Shown here: positions 43,982 through 51,624 of the stretch, one piece after another | Layout of the letters: the number at the start of each line of letters is the position of its first letter | How positions within the stretch are numbered: the first letter of the stretch is position 1 | The notes under the pieces: generated by a model | Told to the model about the DNA's origin: nothing | The model's input: only the letters and a program-made list of their open reading frames with translations | The model's database searches: none | NCBI RefSeq assembly: GCF_002754195.1 | Contig: NZ_PEEU01000001.1 | Coordinates: forward strand, 2,542,001-2,606,000 | DNA: 64,000 bases | Direction: 5' to 3' | Source of the DNA: Flavobacterium sp. 9 | GTDB lineage: Bacteria; Bacteroidota; Bacteroidia; Flavobacteriales; Flavobacteriaceae | Position numbers and translations under genes: made by a program

Positions 43982-44278
43982 TTATTTTTTAATCCAAGAT
44001 CCATCTGCATTAGCAAAAAGATTTCCTACTTTGTCACCAACTGTAACGTCTAATTTATATTCTGATTTTTCGTTTTTATATGCTTTTGTAATAACTGCTG
44101 TTGGATATGCTTTTTTCAAAGCTTCTGAAATTGGAGCCGGTAATTCTTCCAATTTAATTTCTGTATATTCGTCTGAAACTACAATAGTTTTTACAATAGT
44201 ATTTGTTATTGGAGCTGTTGAAGCGAATGAAGTTAAACCTCCTAAAACAATTGCGGCTGATAAAAATAGATTTTTCAT
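43982..44278 (-). CDS. Secreted PepSY-like small protein, array member 5 (first gene)
   Basis: 98 residues, closest to member 4: signal peptide MKNLFLSAAIVLGGLTSFAS, then EYTEIKLEELPAPISEALKK, YPTAVITKAYKNEKSEYKL and FANADGSWIKK. It is the first gene of the array in transcription order. About 180 bases upstream lies the perfect dyad at 44460-44478. I looked for a -24/-12 sigma-54 promoter here and found no convincing match. Confidence 0.8.
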   Translation of the reverse strand: MKNLFLSAAIVLGGLTSFASTAPITNTIVKTIVVSDEYTEIKLEELPAPISEALKKAYPTAVITKAYKNEKSEYKLDVTVGDKVGNLFANADGSWIKK

Positions 44279-44459
44279 AATAGTATATTTTAATTATTTA
44301 ATAGTTTGTTTACGCTTTAGGTAATGAAATTATTATGCCGTTACTTAAATATGATGCGCAAAACCTATTAAACACCTATAAATAAAGGCTTTAATTAAAA
44401 ATTACTATTGTTTAAAATTACAAAAAAGTGTGTAATGTGTTCAAAAAGCGTGTAAAAAA

Positions 44460-44478
44460 TATACACTAAAAGTGTATA
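44460..44478. promoter_or_regulatory. Possible operator dyad TATACACT-AAA-AGTGTATA upstream of the array
   Basis: Perfect 8-bp arms around AAA. Related GTGTGTAATGTGTT and GCGTGTAA segments lie next to it (44428-44453). It sits about 180 bases before the first array gene, a distance typical for enhancer-type sites of NtrC-family regulators. Regulator unknown. Confidence 0.4.
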
Positions 44479-44543
44479 CATCATACATTTAACAACAAAA
44501 CCCGATAAGTTTTAAAGCATATCTGATTAGTTTAGAAAATAAT

Positions 44544-44729
44544 CATCCCGTAGGAATGTCTGCTTGGTAGTAGATTAAATTTAGTCAGCAGTATACGTTC
44601 CGTAGGAACGTTTGATTAATCGAAAGAGATTCTGTTTTGGTTAATTTCAATGAAACAAGTGTCCTTACAGGACACAACGCAAAAATTGTATTATTTTTTT
44701 CTACCGATCAAATATTCCTACGGAATATT
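44544..44729. repeat. Composite hairpin repeat, copy B
   Basis: Same order of four hairpins as copy A at 22389-22588: CATCCCGTAGGAATG (44544), ACGTTCCGTAGGAACGT (44595), GTGTCCTTACAGGACAC (44659) and AATATTCCTACGGAATATT (44711). Hairpin 2 is perfect here and has one mismatch in copy A; CTACCGATCAAATATTCCTA is identical in both. Confidence 0.85.
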
Positions 44730-44785
44730 AAATAGTATAACATACAATTTGATTAGATTAAATAAACCCAAAACCATATATAATA

Positions 44786-44816
44786 AAAAAGGCTGTCAAA
44801 AATTGACAGCCTTTTT
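44786..44816 (-). terminator. Terminator after accC
   Basis: AAAAGGCTGTCAA / TTGACAGCCTTTT stem, with A- and T-runs on both sides, so it can act in both directions. It lies 4 bases from the accC stop codon. Confidence 0.85.
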
Positions 44817-44820
44817 ATAA

Positions 44821-46167
44821 TTATTCTATTGGATTCATTTTAAAAGTATCCATAAATGCAGTTGTATAATCTCCTGCAATATATCTTGGATCATCCATTA
44901 ATTGTCTATGGAAAGGTATTGTAGTTTTCACACCTTCGATAACGAATTCATCAAGAGCTCTACGCATTTTACTAATAGCTTCTTCACGAGATTGTGCTGT
45001 AGTAATTAACTTAGCGATCATTGAATCGTAATTTGGCGGAATACTATAACCTGAATAAACGTGAGTATCTAAACGAACTCCGTGTCCACCTGGCATATGA
45101 AGTGTAGTAATTTTTCCTGGTGAAGGACGAAAATCGTTATAAGGATCTTCAGCATTAATACGACATTCAATTGCGTGTAATTGTGGTAAATAGTTTTTTC
45201 CTGAAATTGGAATTCCGGCAGCAACCATAATTTGCTCACGAATCAAATCATAATCAATAACTTGTTCTGTAATTGGGTGCTCAACCTGAATACGCGTATT
45301 CATTTCCATGAAATAGAAGTTTCTGTGTTTGTCCACTAAAAACTCTACTGTTCCAGCTCCTTCATACTTAATGAATTCTGCCGCTTTTACAGCAGCTTCT
45401 CCCATTGCAGCACGCAATTCGTCTGTCATGAATGGTGAAGGTGTTTCTTCAGTCAATTTTTGGTGACGACGTTGTACTGAACAGTCTCTTTCAGAAAGGT
45501 GACATGCTTTTCCGTATGAATCTCCAACAACCTGAATTTCGATATGACGTGGCTCTTCGATAAGTTTCTCCATGTACATTCCGTCATTTCCAAATGCAGC
45601 GGCAGCTTCCTGACGTGCACTTTCCCATGCTTTCAATAATTCATCTTCTTTCCACACCGCACGCATTCCTTTTCCACCACCACCAGCGGTAGCTTTAAGC
45701 ATAACCGGGTAACCAAATTCTTTAGCTAATTTTTGTGTTTGTTCGAAAGATTCTAATAATCCGTCAGAACCTGGTACACATGGAACTCCCGCAGCTTTCA
45801 TTGTAGCTTTAGCAGAAGCTTTATCTCCCATTTTATCAATCATTTCAGGAGCGGCACCAATAAATTTGATTCCATGCTCTTGACAAATTTTTGAGAATTT
45901 AGCATTCTCAGAAAGAAATCCATATCCTGGATGTATTGCGTCTGCGTTAGTAATTTCTGCAGCAGCAATAATATTTGACATTTTCAAATACGATAAGTTA
46001 CTTGGAGGGGGACCAATACAAACCGCTTCATCAGCAAACTTAACATGTAAACTCTCTGCATCGGCTGTAGAGTAAACTGCTACAGTTTTGATTCCCATTT
46101 CCTTACATGTACGAATTACACGAAGTGCAATTTCTCCTCTATTCGCAATTAATATTTTTTTAAACAT
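44821..46167 (-). CDS. accC: Acetyl-CoA carboxylase, biotin carboxylase subunit
   Basis: 448 residues, normal length. The biotin carboxylase N-domain starts [20 protein letters not shown]; the ATP-grasp glycine loop is [15 protein letters not shown]; the active-site region [16 protein letters not shown] is intact. It carboxylates biotin on AccB using ATP and bicarbonate in the first step of fatty-acid synthesis. Last gene of the fabH-accB-accC run. Confidence 0.98.
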   Translation of the reverse strand: MFKKILIANRGEIALRVIRTCKEMGIKTVAVYSTADAESLHVKFADEAVCIGPPPSNLSYLKMSNIIAAAEITNADAIHPGYGFLSENAKFSKICQEHGIKFIGAAPEMIDKMGDKASAKATMKAAGVPCVPGSDGLLESFEQTQKLAKEFGYPVMLKATAGGGGKGMRAVWKEDELLKAWESARQEAAAAFGNDGMYMEKLIEEPRHIEIQVVGDSYGKACHLSERDCSVQRRHQKLTEETPSPFMTDELRAAMGEAAVKAAEFIKYEGAGTVEFLVDKHRNFYFMEMNTRIQVEHPITEQVIDYDLIREQIMVAAGIPISGKNYLPQLHAIECRINAEDPYNDFRPSPGKITTLHMPGGHGVRLDTHVYSGYSIPPNYDSMIAKLITTAQSREEAISKMRRALDEFVIEGVKTTIPFHRQLMDDPRYIAGDYTTAFMDTFKMNPIE

Positions 46168-46277
46168 CTTATTTTAATTAGATAATTAGACAATTTGATA
46201 ATTAGATAATTTTAGATGATTAACAAAATTTCGATTGTGAATCCTTCTAAAATCTAAAATCTAAAATCTAAATTTAT

Positions 46278-46766
46278 TTATGATGGATCAACTAAGAATA
46301 AAGGTTGGTCAAATTCTACAGGAGACATATCGTCAACAAGAATTTTTACAATTTTACCTGAAACTTCTGATTCGATTTCGTTGAATAATTTCATTGCTTC
46401 AATTACACAAAGAACATCACCTTTTGCAATAGTACTTCCTACTTCAGTAAAAACTGGTTTGTCCGGAGATGGTTTTCTATAAAAAGTTCCAATAATTGGA
46501 GATTTTATAGTAATGAATTTAGAATCTTCAGCTGGAGCTGCCGCTTCACTATTTACATTTACAACAACCGGAGCAGTTTGTTGTGGAGCAACTGCTTGAG
46601 GCAACGCAGCCTGAGCTGGCAATTGTTGTACATAAGTCGTTTCAGTTACATTTCCTTCTAAAGTAGTTCTGATAGTGATTTTTACATCATCCATTTCTAA
46701 CTTTACTTCTGCAACTCCCGAATTTGCTACAAATTTAATTAGGTTTTGAATTTCTTTTAAATCCAT
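46278..46766 (-). CDS. accB: Acetyl-CoA carboxylase biotin carboxyl carrier protein
   Basis: 162 residues. The N-terminal part is a helix, followed by a Pro/Ala/Val-rich linker (about 45-82) and the biotinyl domain. Lys126 in [12 protein letters not shown] is the biotinylated residue. It carries carboxybiotin between AccC and the carboxyltransferase. Located between fabH and accC, with 110 bases before accC. Confidence 0.98.
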   Translation of the reverse strand: MDLKEIQNLIKFVANSGVAEVKLEMDDVKITIRTTLEGNVTETTYVQQLPAQAALPQAVAPQQTAPVVVNVNSEAAAPAEDSKFITIKSPIIGTFYRKPSPDKPVFTEVGSTIAKGDVLCVIEAMKLFNEIESEVSGKIVKILVDDMSPVEFDQPLFLVDPS

Positions 46767-46789
46767 AATGATTTGATTTTAGTTTTAAT

Positions 46790-47788
46790 TTATTTCTTAT
46801 CGTAAGCCCATTTTAGGTAAATAGATCCCCAAGTGAATCCACCACCAAAAGCAGCAAAAATAATATTATCTCCTTTTTTAAGTAGGTGTTCAAAGTCATT
46901 TAACACTAAAGGCAAGGTTGCTGAAGTTGTATTGCCATATTTTTCAATATTTACTAATACTTTTGAATCTTCAAGCTCCATTCTGCTAGCAGTAGCATCT
47001 ATAATACGTCTATTAGCCTGATGTGGTACTAACCAGTTAACATCTTCATTAGTCAAATTGTTTCTTTTCAGAATCAATTCACTTGCATCAGCCATATTGG
47101 TAACAGCAAATTTAAAAACGGTTTTTCCGTCCTGAACAATATTGTGTAGTTTATTTTTTACGGTCTCTTCAGTAGTTGGTATTAGAGAACCTCCGGCAGA
47201 TATTTTAAGAAAATCGCGTCCTACACCATCGCTTCGTAGGTATTCATCTTGTAAGCCTAAGCCTTCATAATTTGGTTCGAATAAAACAGCTCCTGCTCCA
47301 TCTCCAAAAATAATACAAGTTGCTCTGTCTGTATAATCTACAATTGATGACATTTTATCAGCACCAATTAATAATACTTTTTTGTATCGTCCTGACTGTA
47401 CATAAGCTGCAGCAGTAGACATACCATATAAGAAACTTGAGCACGCCGCCTGTAAATCATATGCAAATGCATTAGTGGCGCCAATTTGTGTTGCAACAAA
47501 AACTCCTGTAGAAGCCACGGGCATATCTGCAGTAGCTGTTGCCATTATAATCATATCAATCTCTAACGGATCAATATTAGCTTTTGCTATTAAATCCTGT
47601 GCTGCTTTTATACCAAGAAACGATGTTCCTTTGTCAGCATCTTTAAGAATTCTTCTTTCTTTAATTCCGGTACGAGTAGTAATCCATTCGTCATTGGTAT
47701 CGACCATTGTTTCTAAAACTTTGTTCGAAAGTACAAAGTCTGGAACGTATCCTCCAACAGCGGTAATTGCGGCTGTGATTGTATTCAT
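46790..47788 (-). CDS. fabH: Beta-ketoacyl-ACP synthase III
   Basis: 332 residues. The nucleophile is Cys116 in DLQAACSSFLYG; the partner His and Asn are in WLVPHQANRRI and EKYGNTTSATLPL. TNDEWITTRTGIKERRI near the N-terminus is the KASIII signature. The enzyme condenses acetyl-CoA with malonyl-ACP to start fatty-acid chains. Upstream lies rpmF, but a hairpin terminator at 47919-47939 intervenes. Confidence 0.97.
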   Translation of the reverse strand: MNTITAAITAVGGYVPDFVLSNKVLETMVDTNDEWITTRTGIKERRILKDADKGTSFLGIKAAQDLIAKANIDPLEIDMIIMATATADMPVASTGVFVATQIGATNAFAYDLQAACSSFLYGMSTAAAYVQSGRYKKVLLIGADKMSSIVDYTDRATCIIFGDGAGAVLFEPNYEGLGLQDEYLRSDGVGRDFLKISAGGSLIPTTEETVKNKLHNIVQDGKTVFKFAVTNMADASELILKRNNLTNEDVNWLVPHQANRRIIDATASRMELEDSKVLVNIEKYGNTTSATLPLVLNDFEHLLKKGDNIIFAAFGGGFTWGSIYLKWAYDKK

Positions 47789-47918
47789 TATATTCTATTA
47801 TTTCGTTTCAAATACATCGTATCTGAAAAATTTTTAAAAGACTTGAAAATTACAAAAAAAAAACGAAATGAATTTGTATGCATTTTCTTAAAAAAAGAAA
47901 ATTATAACCAACAAAAAA

Positions 47919-47939
47919 AACTCTCACTATGTGAGAGTT
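47919..47939 (-). terminator. Terminator between rpmF and fabH
   Basis: AACTCTCAC / GTGAGAGTT stem with a TAT loop, followed on the minus strand by a T-run. It lies 24 bases past rpmF, so fabH needs read-through or its own promoter. Confidence 0.8.
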
Positions 47940-47962
47940 CTAGTATCATTTACGAAAACGTA

Positions 47963-48157
47963 TTAAGCAACCGCTACAGATTTATCGATAACAACTTGCC
48001 CTCTGTAATACATTTTACCTTCATGCCAGTAAGCTCTGTGGTATAAATGTGCTTCTCCAGTAATAGGACATGTAGCGATTTGAGCTACAGTAGCTTTATA
48101 ATGTGTTCTTCTCTTATCTCTTCTTGTTTTCGAGATTTTTCTCTTAGGATGTGCCAT
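47963..48157 (-). CDS. rpmF: Ribosomal protein L32
   Basis: 64 residues, beginning [20 protein letters not shown], the standard L32 N-terminus. The usual zinc-binding Cys set is reduced: a single Cys is seen ([20 protein letters not shown]), which matches the C- form of L32. Preceded by the DUF177 gene with a 9-base gap, as in many bacteria (yceD-rpmF). Confidence 0.97.
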   Translation of the reverse strand: MAHPKRKISKTRRDKRRTHYKATVAQIATCPITGEAHLYHRAYWHEGKMYYRGQVVIDKSVAVA

Positions 48158-48166
48158 TTTACTATA

Positions 48167-48709
48167 TTATTTATCCGTTAATAGTTTCTTTAATTTGTCC
48201 CAACGCGGGTCAATATCTTCTTCTTGTTTACTCTCTTCTTTTTCTTCTTTGACTTTTAATTCATTCAGTTTTGATAAAGCTTCACTTTGTAAAGTTCCGT
48301 CTTTTACTCCTGGATGAACTCGTTTTAGCGGTACCGAAAGTGCAATCATTTCATAAATGTATTGTATTACATCTATTTCATGCTCTCCGTGCGGCAGGAT
48401 CAACAACTCTTCGTTATCATTATTGAATTCATCTCCAAAACGAACAATTAATTTCATTTTCCCTTTTATAGGAAGATCAAAATCTTCGCCTGTTAGATCA
48501 CAAGGTACATTTACAGTTCCTTTGTGTTTGAATTCCAACTCTAACATGTTGCTTTTCTTATCTAAAACTAAACCTACTTTGATATCCGAACTTTGAAATT
48601 CGTCGTAATCAAAGTTCTCAAAGAACGTGTTACTTATTTGATACTCAAAATGGTGTTTTCCTAGTTTTAATCCTATGAAAGGAATTAAAAATTCTTTTGT
48701 TTTGCTCAT
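48167..48709 (-). CDS. DUF177 (YceD-like) protein
   Basis: 180 residues. The central block VPCDLTGEDFDLPIKGKMKL is the DUF177 motif with the conserved Cys; an acidic stretch and the C-terminal HPGVKDGTLQSEALSKLNEL follow. DUF177 proteins lie before rpmF throughout bacteria and are linked to 23S rRNA metabolism or L32 accumulation. Soluble, cytoplasmic. Confidence 0.92.
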   Translation of the reverse strand: MSKTKEFLIPFIGLKLGKHHFEYQISNTFFENFDYDEFQSSDIKVGLVLDKKSNMLELEFKHKGTVNVPCDLTGEDFDLPIKGKMKLIVRFGDEFNNDNEELLILPHGEHEIDVIQYIYEMIALSVPLKRVHPGVKDGTLQSEALSKLNELKVKEEKEESKQEEDIDPRWDKLKKLLTDK

Positions 48710-48815
48710 TTCAACATCAATTTGACCAATTGGTATCTAAAACTCAGATACCTGAATTGGGGTGCAAAGATATAAAATTATTATAAAACTAATAATCTTA
48801 TTCACCTTTTTTTGT

Positions 48816-49865
48816 TTATAACTGTTTTTCTTTTATTTTAAGAGGTTTTTTACTAATCTCCTCATACTGATTACGCGAGTTAAAAATATCAATCGCAAGA
48901 TAAACTGCCTCTTTAAATGAATTAAAATCTGCCATGTCTTTTCCAGCAATATCGTACGCTGTACCGTGATCCGGCGAAGTTCTTACTTTATTTAAACCTG
49001 CTGTATAATTGACTCCTTTTCCAAAAGACAAAGTCTTAAAAGGAATTAATCCCTGATCGTGATAAGTTGCCACAATAGCATCATATTTCTCATATTGACC
49101 GCTTCCAAAAAAACCATCCGCAGGAAAAGGTCCAAAAACCATTGTTCCGGCATCAAATAATTTCTTTAAAGTAGGCTTCAAAATCAAATCGTCTTCTTTT
49201 CCTATAACACCACCATCACCAGCATGCGGATTTAATCCTAAAACAGCAATTTTTGGTTTTACAATACTAAAATCCTGAATTAAAGATTTTCTAACGGTTT
49301 CGATTTTTCTTGTAATCAATTCTTCTGTCAAATGCGATGAAACTTCGCTTAACGGAACATGATCTGTCAATAAACCCACTCTTAGATTGTCCTGCACCAT
49401 CATCATTAATGCATTTCCTTCTAATTCCTGATCCAGATAATCTGTATGTCCCGGAAATTTAAATCCTTCTGACTGAATATTATATTTATTGATTGGAGCT
49501 GTTACCAAAACATCAATTGTACCTTCTTTCAAAGCTTTGGTTGCAGCCACAAATGACTTTATTGCATATTCTCCAATTTTCTCATCATTTTTACCCAGAT
49601 TAATATCTACTCCTTCTTTCCAAAGATTAAATACATTTACTTTTCCCGGCAAAACCTGATCTAATTTATCAACGCCGTGAAATTGAACTGTCGAAGTAAA
49701 GCTTTTCTTAACGAAAGAAAGTATTTTGGCGTTTGCAAAAATAACTGGCGTACACATTTCTAACATACGTGAATCCTCGAATGTTTTAAGTATAACCTCG
49801 CTTCCAATACCGTTTAAATCTCCAATTGAAATTCCAACAATTATATTTTCTGCTTTTTTATTCAT
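48816..49865 (-). CDS. pdxA: 4-hydroxythreonine-4-phosphate dehydrogenase
   Basis: 349 residues. Family blocks: VGISIGDLNGIGSEVILKTF, the metal-binding HTDYLDQEL, VLGLNPHAGDGGVIGKED, and ATYHDQGLIPFKTLSFGKGV. PdxA oxidises 4-phosphohydroxy-L-threonine in pyridoxal-phosphate synthesis. Divergent from ribE, with a TAAATTTG promoter element in the shared 57-base gap. Confidence 0.97.
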   Translation of the reverse strand: MNKKAENIIVGISIGDLNGIGSEVILKTFEDSRMLEMCTPVIFANAKILSFVKKSFTSTVQFHGVDKLDQVLPGKVNVFNLWKEGVDINLGKNDEKIGEYAIKSFVAATKALKEGTIDVLVTAPINKYNIQSEGFKFPGHTDYLDQELEGNALMMMVQDNLRVGLLTDHVPLSEVSSHLTEELITRKIETVRKSLIQDFSIVKPKIAVLGLNPHAGDGGVIGKEDDLILKPTLKKLFDAGTMVFGPFPADGFFGSGQYEKYDAIVATYHDQGLIPFKTLSFGKGVNYTAGLNKVRTSPDHGTAYDIAGKDMADFNSFKEAVYLAIDIFNSRNQYEEISKKPLKIKEKQL

Positions 49866-49898
49866 GAGCTCAGCTTATTTATTACTAATTTTGATGTG

Positions 49899-49906
49899 CA
49901 AATTTA
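49899..49906 (-). promoter_or_regulatory. -7 promoter element TAAATTTG of pdxA
   Basis: Exact TAnnTTTG match on the minus strand, 33 bases before the pdxA ATG at 49865, within the divergent pdxA/ribE gap. Confidence 0.6.
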
Positions 49907-49922
49907 GTAAAATAAAACAACA

Positions 49923-50513
49923 ATGTTTACAGGAATTATAGAAACCCTAGGAAGGATTCACGAAATACAAAAAGATCAAAGCAATCTTCACATAACTGTT
50001 GATTCTTCTATCACAAATGAATTAAAAATTGACCAGAGCGTTTCGCACAACGGAATATGTCTGACGGTTGTAGCAATAAAAGATTCGTTTTATACCGTAA
50101 CCGCTATTGACGAAACTATTTTGAAAACAAATATTGGAGACTGGAAAACCGGAGATATTGTTAATCTGGAAAGAGGAATGAAGCTTGGAGATCGTCTTGA
50201 CGGACATATCGTTCAGGGTCACGTAGACCAAACCGGAACCTGTATCAAAATCGAAGAAGCAAACGGAAGCTGGAATTACACCTTTGAATACGACAAAAAC
50301 CTAAGCAATATCACTATAGAAAAAGGTTCTATAACTGTTAATGGAGTTAGCCTTACGGTGGTAAATTCTAAAACAAATGAATTTAGCGTTTCAATTATTC
50401 CTTATACATATGAGCATACTAATTTTAAGGATTTTAAAATTGGAACTAAAATAAACTTAGAATTTGATGTAGTAGGAAAATACATTTCGAGACTTTATTC
50501 GATAAACAAATAA
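49923..50513 (+). CDS. ribE: Riboflavin synthase
   Basis: 196 residues with two lumazine-binding repeats: the first begins MFTGIIETLGRIHEIQ, and the second contains HIVQGHVDQTGTCIKIEE. The two-repeat layout is that of the alpha-type enzyme, which dismutates 6,7-dimethyl-8-ribityllumazine to riboflavin. The start is directly at the first conserved residue of the family. No FMN riboswitch was recognised in the short leader. Confidence 0.97.
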   Translation: MFTGIIETLGRIHEIQKDQSNLHITVDSSITNELKIDQSVSHNGICLTVVAIKDSFYTVTAIDETILKTNIGDWKTGDIVNLERGMKLGDRLDGHIVQGHVDQTGTCIKIEEANGSWNYTFEYDKNLSNITIEKGSITVNGVSLTVVNSKTNEFSVSIIPYTYEHTNFKDFKIGTKINLEFDVVGKYISRLYSINK

Positions 50514-50534
50514 TTCCCTACAATATTTTTTACA

Positions 50535-50568
50535 TAAAAAAGGCTTCAATTTACATTGAAGCCTTTTT
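50535..50568. terminator. Bidirectional terminator between ribE and the small Pro-rich gene
   Basis: AAAAAAGGCTTCAAT pairs with ATTGAAGCCTTTTTT; the plus-strand arm ends the ribE transcript. The stop codon of the minus-strand gene is located in the loop. Confidence 0.88.
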
Positions 50569-50790
50569 TATTTTATTTCTATATATAAACACCGTTCCCA
50601 GAGTTAACCCGGCAATCATCAAAAAAACAAGATTCTGATCAATTGGGGCTCCACCTACAGGCGGTGCAGCATTAGGCTGAACTGTTCCAGATCCGTTACC
50701 ACTTGGTGGTGGCATATTACTTGGGTCAGCATAAGTAGAATCGACCAATAGCAAAACAGTAGCTAATAAAATAGTTCTTATTACTTTCAT
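50551..50790 (-). CDS. Small Pro/Gly-rich exported membrane protein
   Basis: 79 residues: signal peptide (ending DSTYA, about 21 residues), a Pro/Gly/Asn-rich middle (NMPPPSGNGSGTVQPNAAPP), a conserved-looking GGAPIDQN, one hydrophobic helix (LVFLMIAGLTLGTVFIY) and a basic end. Short flavobacterial proteins of this design (PPPPG...PID then a helix) are sometimes labelled signal peptidase, but no catalytic residue is present. The last codons and stop overlap the ribE terminator hairpin. Confidence 0.75.
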   Translation of the reverse strand: MKVIRTILLATVLLLVDSTYADPSNMPPPSGNGSGTVQPNAAPPVGGAPIDQNLVFLMIAGLTLGTVFIYRNKIKKASM

Positions 50791-50934
50791 AATTATAACA
50801 TGCTCTCAAACAAGCACAGTGTATTAAGTTAGACTTGGGGTCTTTTGTTGAAATTTCGCACAAAACCATGGTTTACAGCGATATTACTTGACAAATGTAT
50901 AAGTTTTTTGCACAAATACAATGTTTTAAACAAA

Positions 50935-50963
50935 AAAAAGCCCCATAAAATTATGAGGCTTTT
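50935..50963 (-). terminator. Terminator after tRNA(CAT)
   Basis: AAAAAGCCCCATAA / TTATGAGGCTTTTT stem, one mismatch, T-run on the minus strand, directly 3' of the tRNA. Confidence 0.8.
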
Positions 50964-50965
50964 TG

Positions 50966-51039
50966 TGGTCCCACCTGGGCTCGAACCAGGGACCACCTGA
51001 TTATGAGTCAGGTGCTCTAACCAGCTGAGCTATAGGACC
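50966..51039 (-). tRNA. tRNA with anticodon CAT, probably tRNA-Ile2 (else elongator Met)
   Basis: Complete cloverleaf on the minus strand: acceptor GGTCCTA/TGGGACC, D arm GCTC/GAGC, anticodon stem CCTGA/TCAGG with loop CTCATAA, T arm with TTCGAGC. The acceptor has C4-G69 and C5-G68, which are determinants for lysidine formation by TilS in tRNA-Ile2; elongator tRNA-Met of other bacteria lacks them. CCA is not encoded. Confidence 0.9.
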
Positions 51040-51187
51040 GGTTTGAGGATGCAATATTACTACTATTTTTCATTCACTCCAAATATTTTGAGACATGATT
51101 TGTATTTAATTTCAAATAATAACTGGTCTCAGCAAAAAATTAATTGATTTTCAATGTCTTATTTAAAAATAAAATTTTCAATTTTCT

Positions 51188-51592
51188 TTACTGAATTTCC
51201 TGACAAAGCTCAACTAAGACTCCATTTGTGTTTTTTGGATGCAAAAAAACAACCAATTTATTATCTGCACCTTTCTTAGGGACTTCATTAATCAATACAA
51301 AACCTTCGTTTTTCAATCGTTCAATTTCTGCATATATATCTGTTACATCAAAAGCAATGTGGTGAATTCCTTCTCCTTTTTTTTCTAAAAACTTAGCAAT
51401 TGGACTTTCCGGATTTGTTGCCATCAAAAGTTCAATTTTATTTGTGCCCGTTTGAAAAAAAGAAGTCAAAACACCTTCACTTTCCACTTTCTCTTCTTTA
51501 TAGGATGGAACTCCCAAAAGCTTTTCGAACAATACATTTGCATCGTCCATATTTTTTACTGCAATTCCTATATGTTCTATTTTATTTACCAT
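51188..51592 (-). CDS. mce: Methylmalonyl-CoA epimerase
   Basis: 134 residues, VOC fold, with the characteristic metal-ligand pattern: IEHIGIAVKNMDDANVLFEK, IELLMATNPESPIAKFLEKK, GEGIHHIAFDV and GVLVELCQ. It interconverts (R)- and (S)-methylmalonyl-CoA in propionate metabolism. The mutase genes are not in this window. Convergent context: it lies downstream of the two-gene exported locus on the same strand with a 32-base gap. Confidence 0.95.
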   Translation of the reverse strand: MVNKIEHIGIAVKNMDDANVLFEKLLGVPSYKEEKVESEGVLTSFFQTGTNKIELLMATNPESPIAKFLEKKGEGIHHIAFDVTDIYAEIERLKNEGFVLINEVPKKGADNKLVVFLHPKNTNGVLVELCQEIQ

Positions 51593-51624
51593 CTCTTTAA
51601 TTTATATTAAGACACCTTTTTTGC

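Noticed and set aside
44031..44324. 97-codon plus-strand ORF over array member 5
   Set aside because: Antisense shadow of a gene with a signal peptide and four close paralogs.
44279..44500. Sigma-54 (-24/-12) promoter upstream of the paralog array
   Set aside because: I looked for GG-N10-GC with TGGCAC/TTGCA context on the minus strand; pieces such as TAGGTTTTGCGCATC do not have the right spacing.
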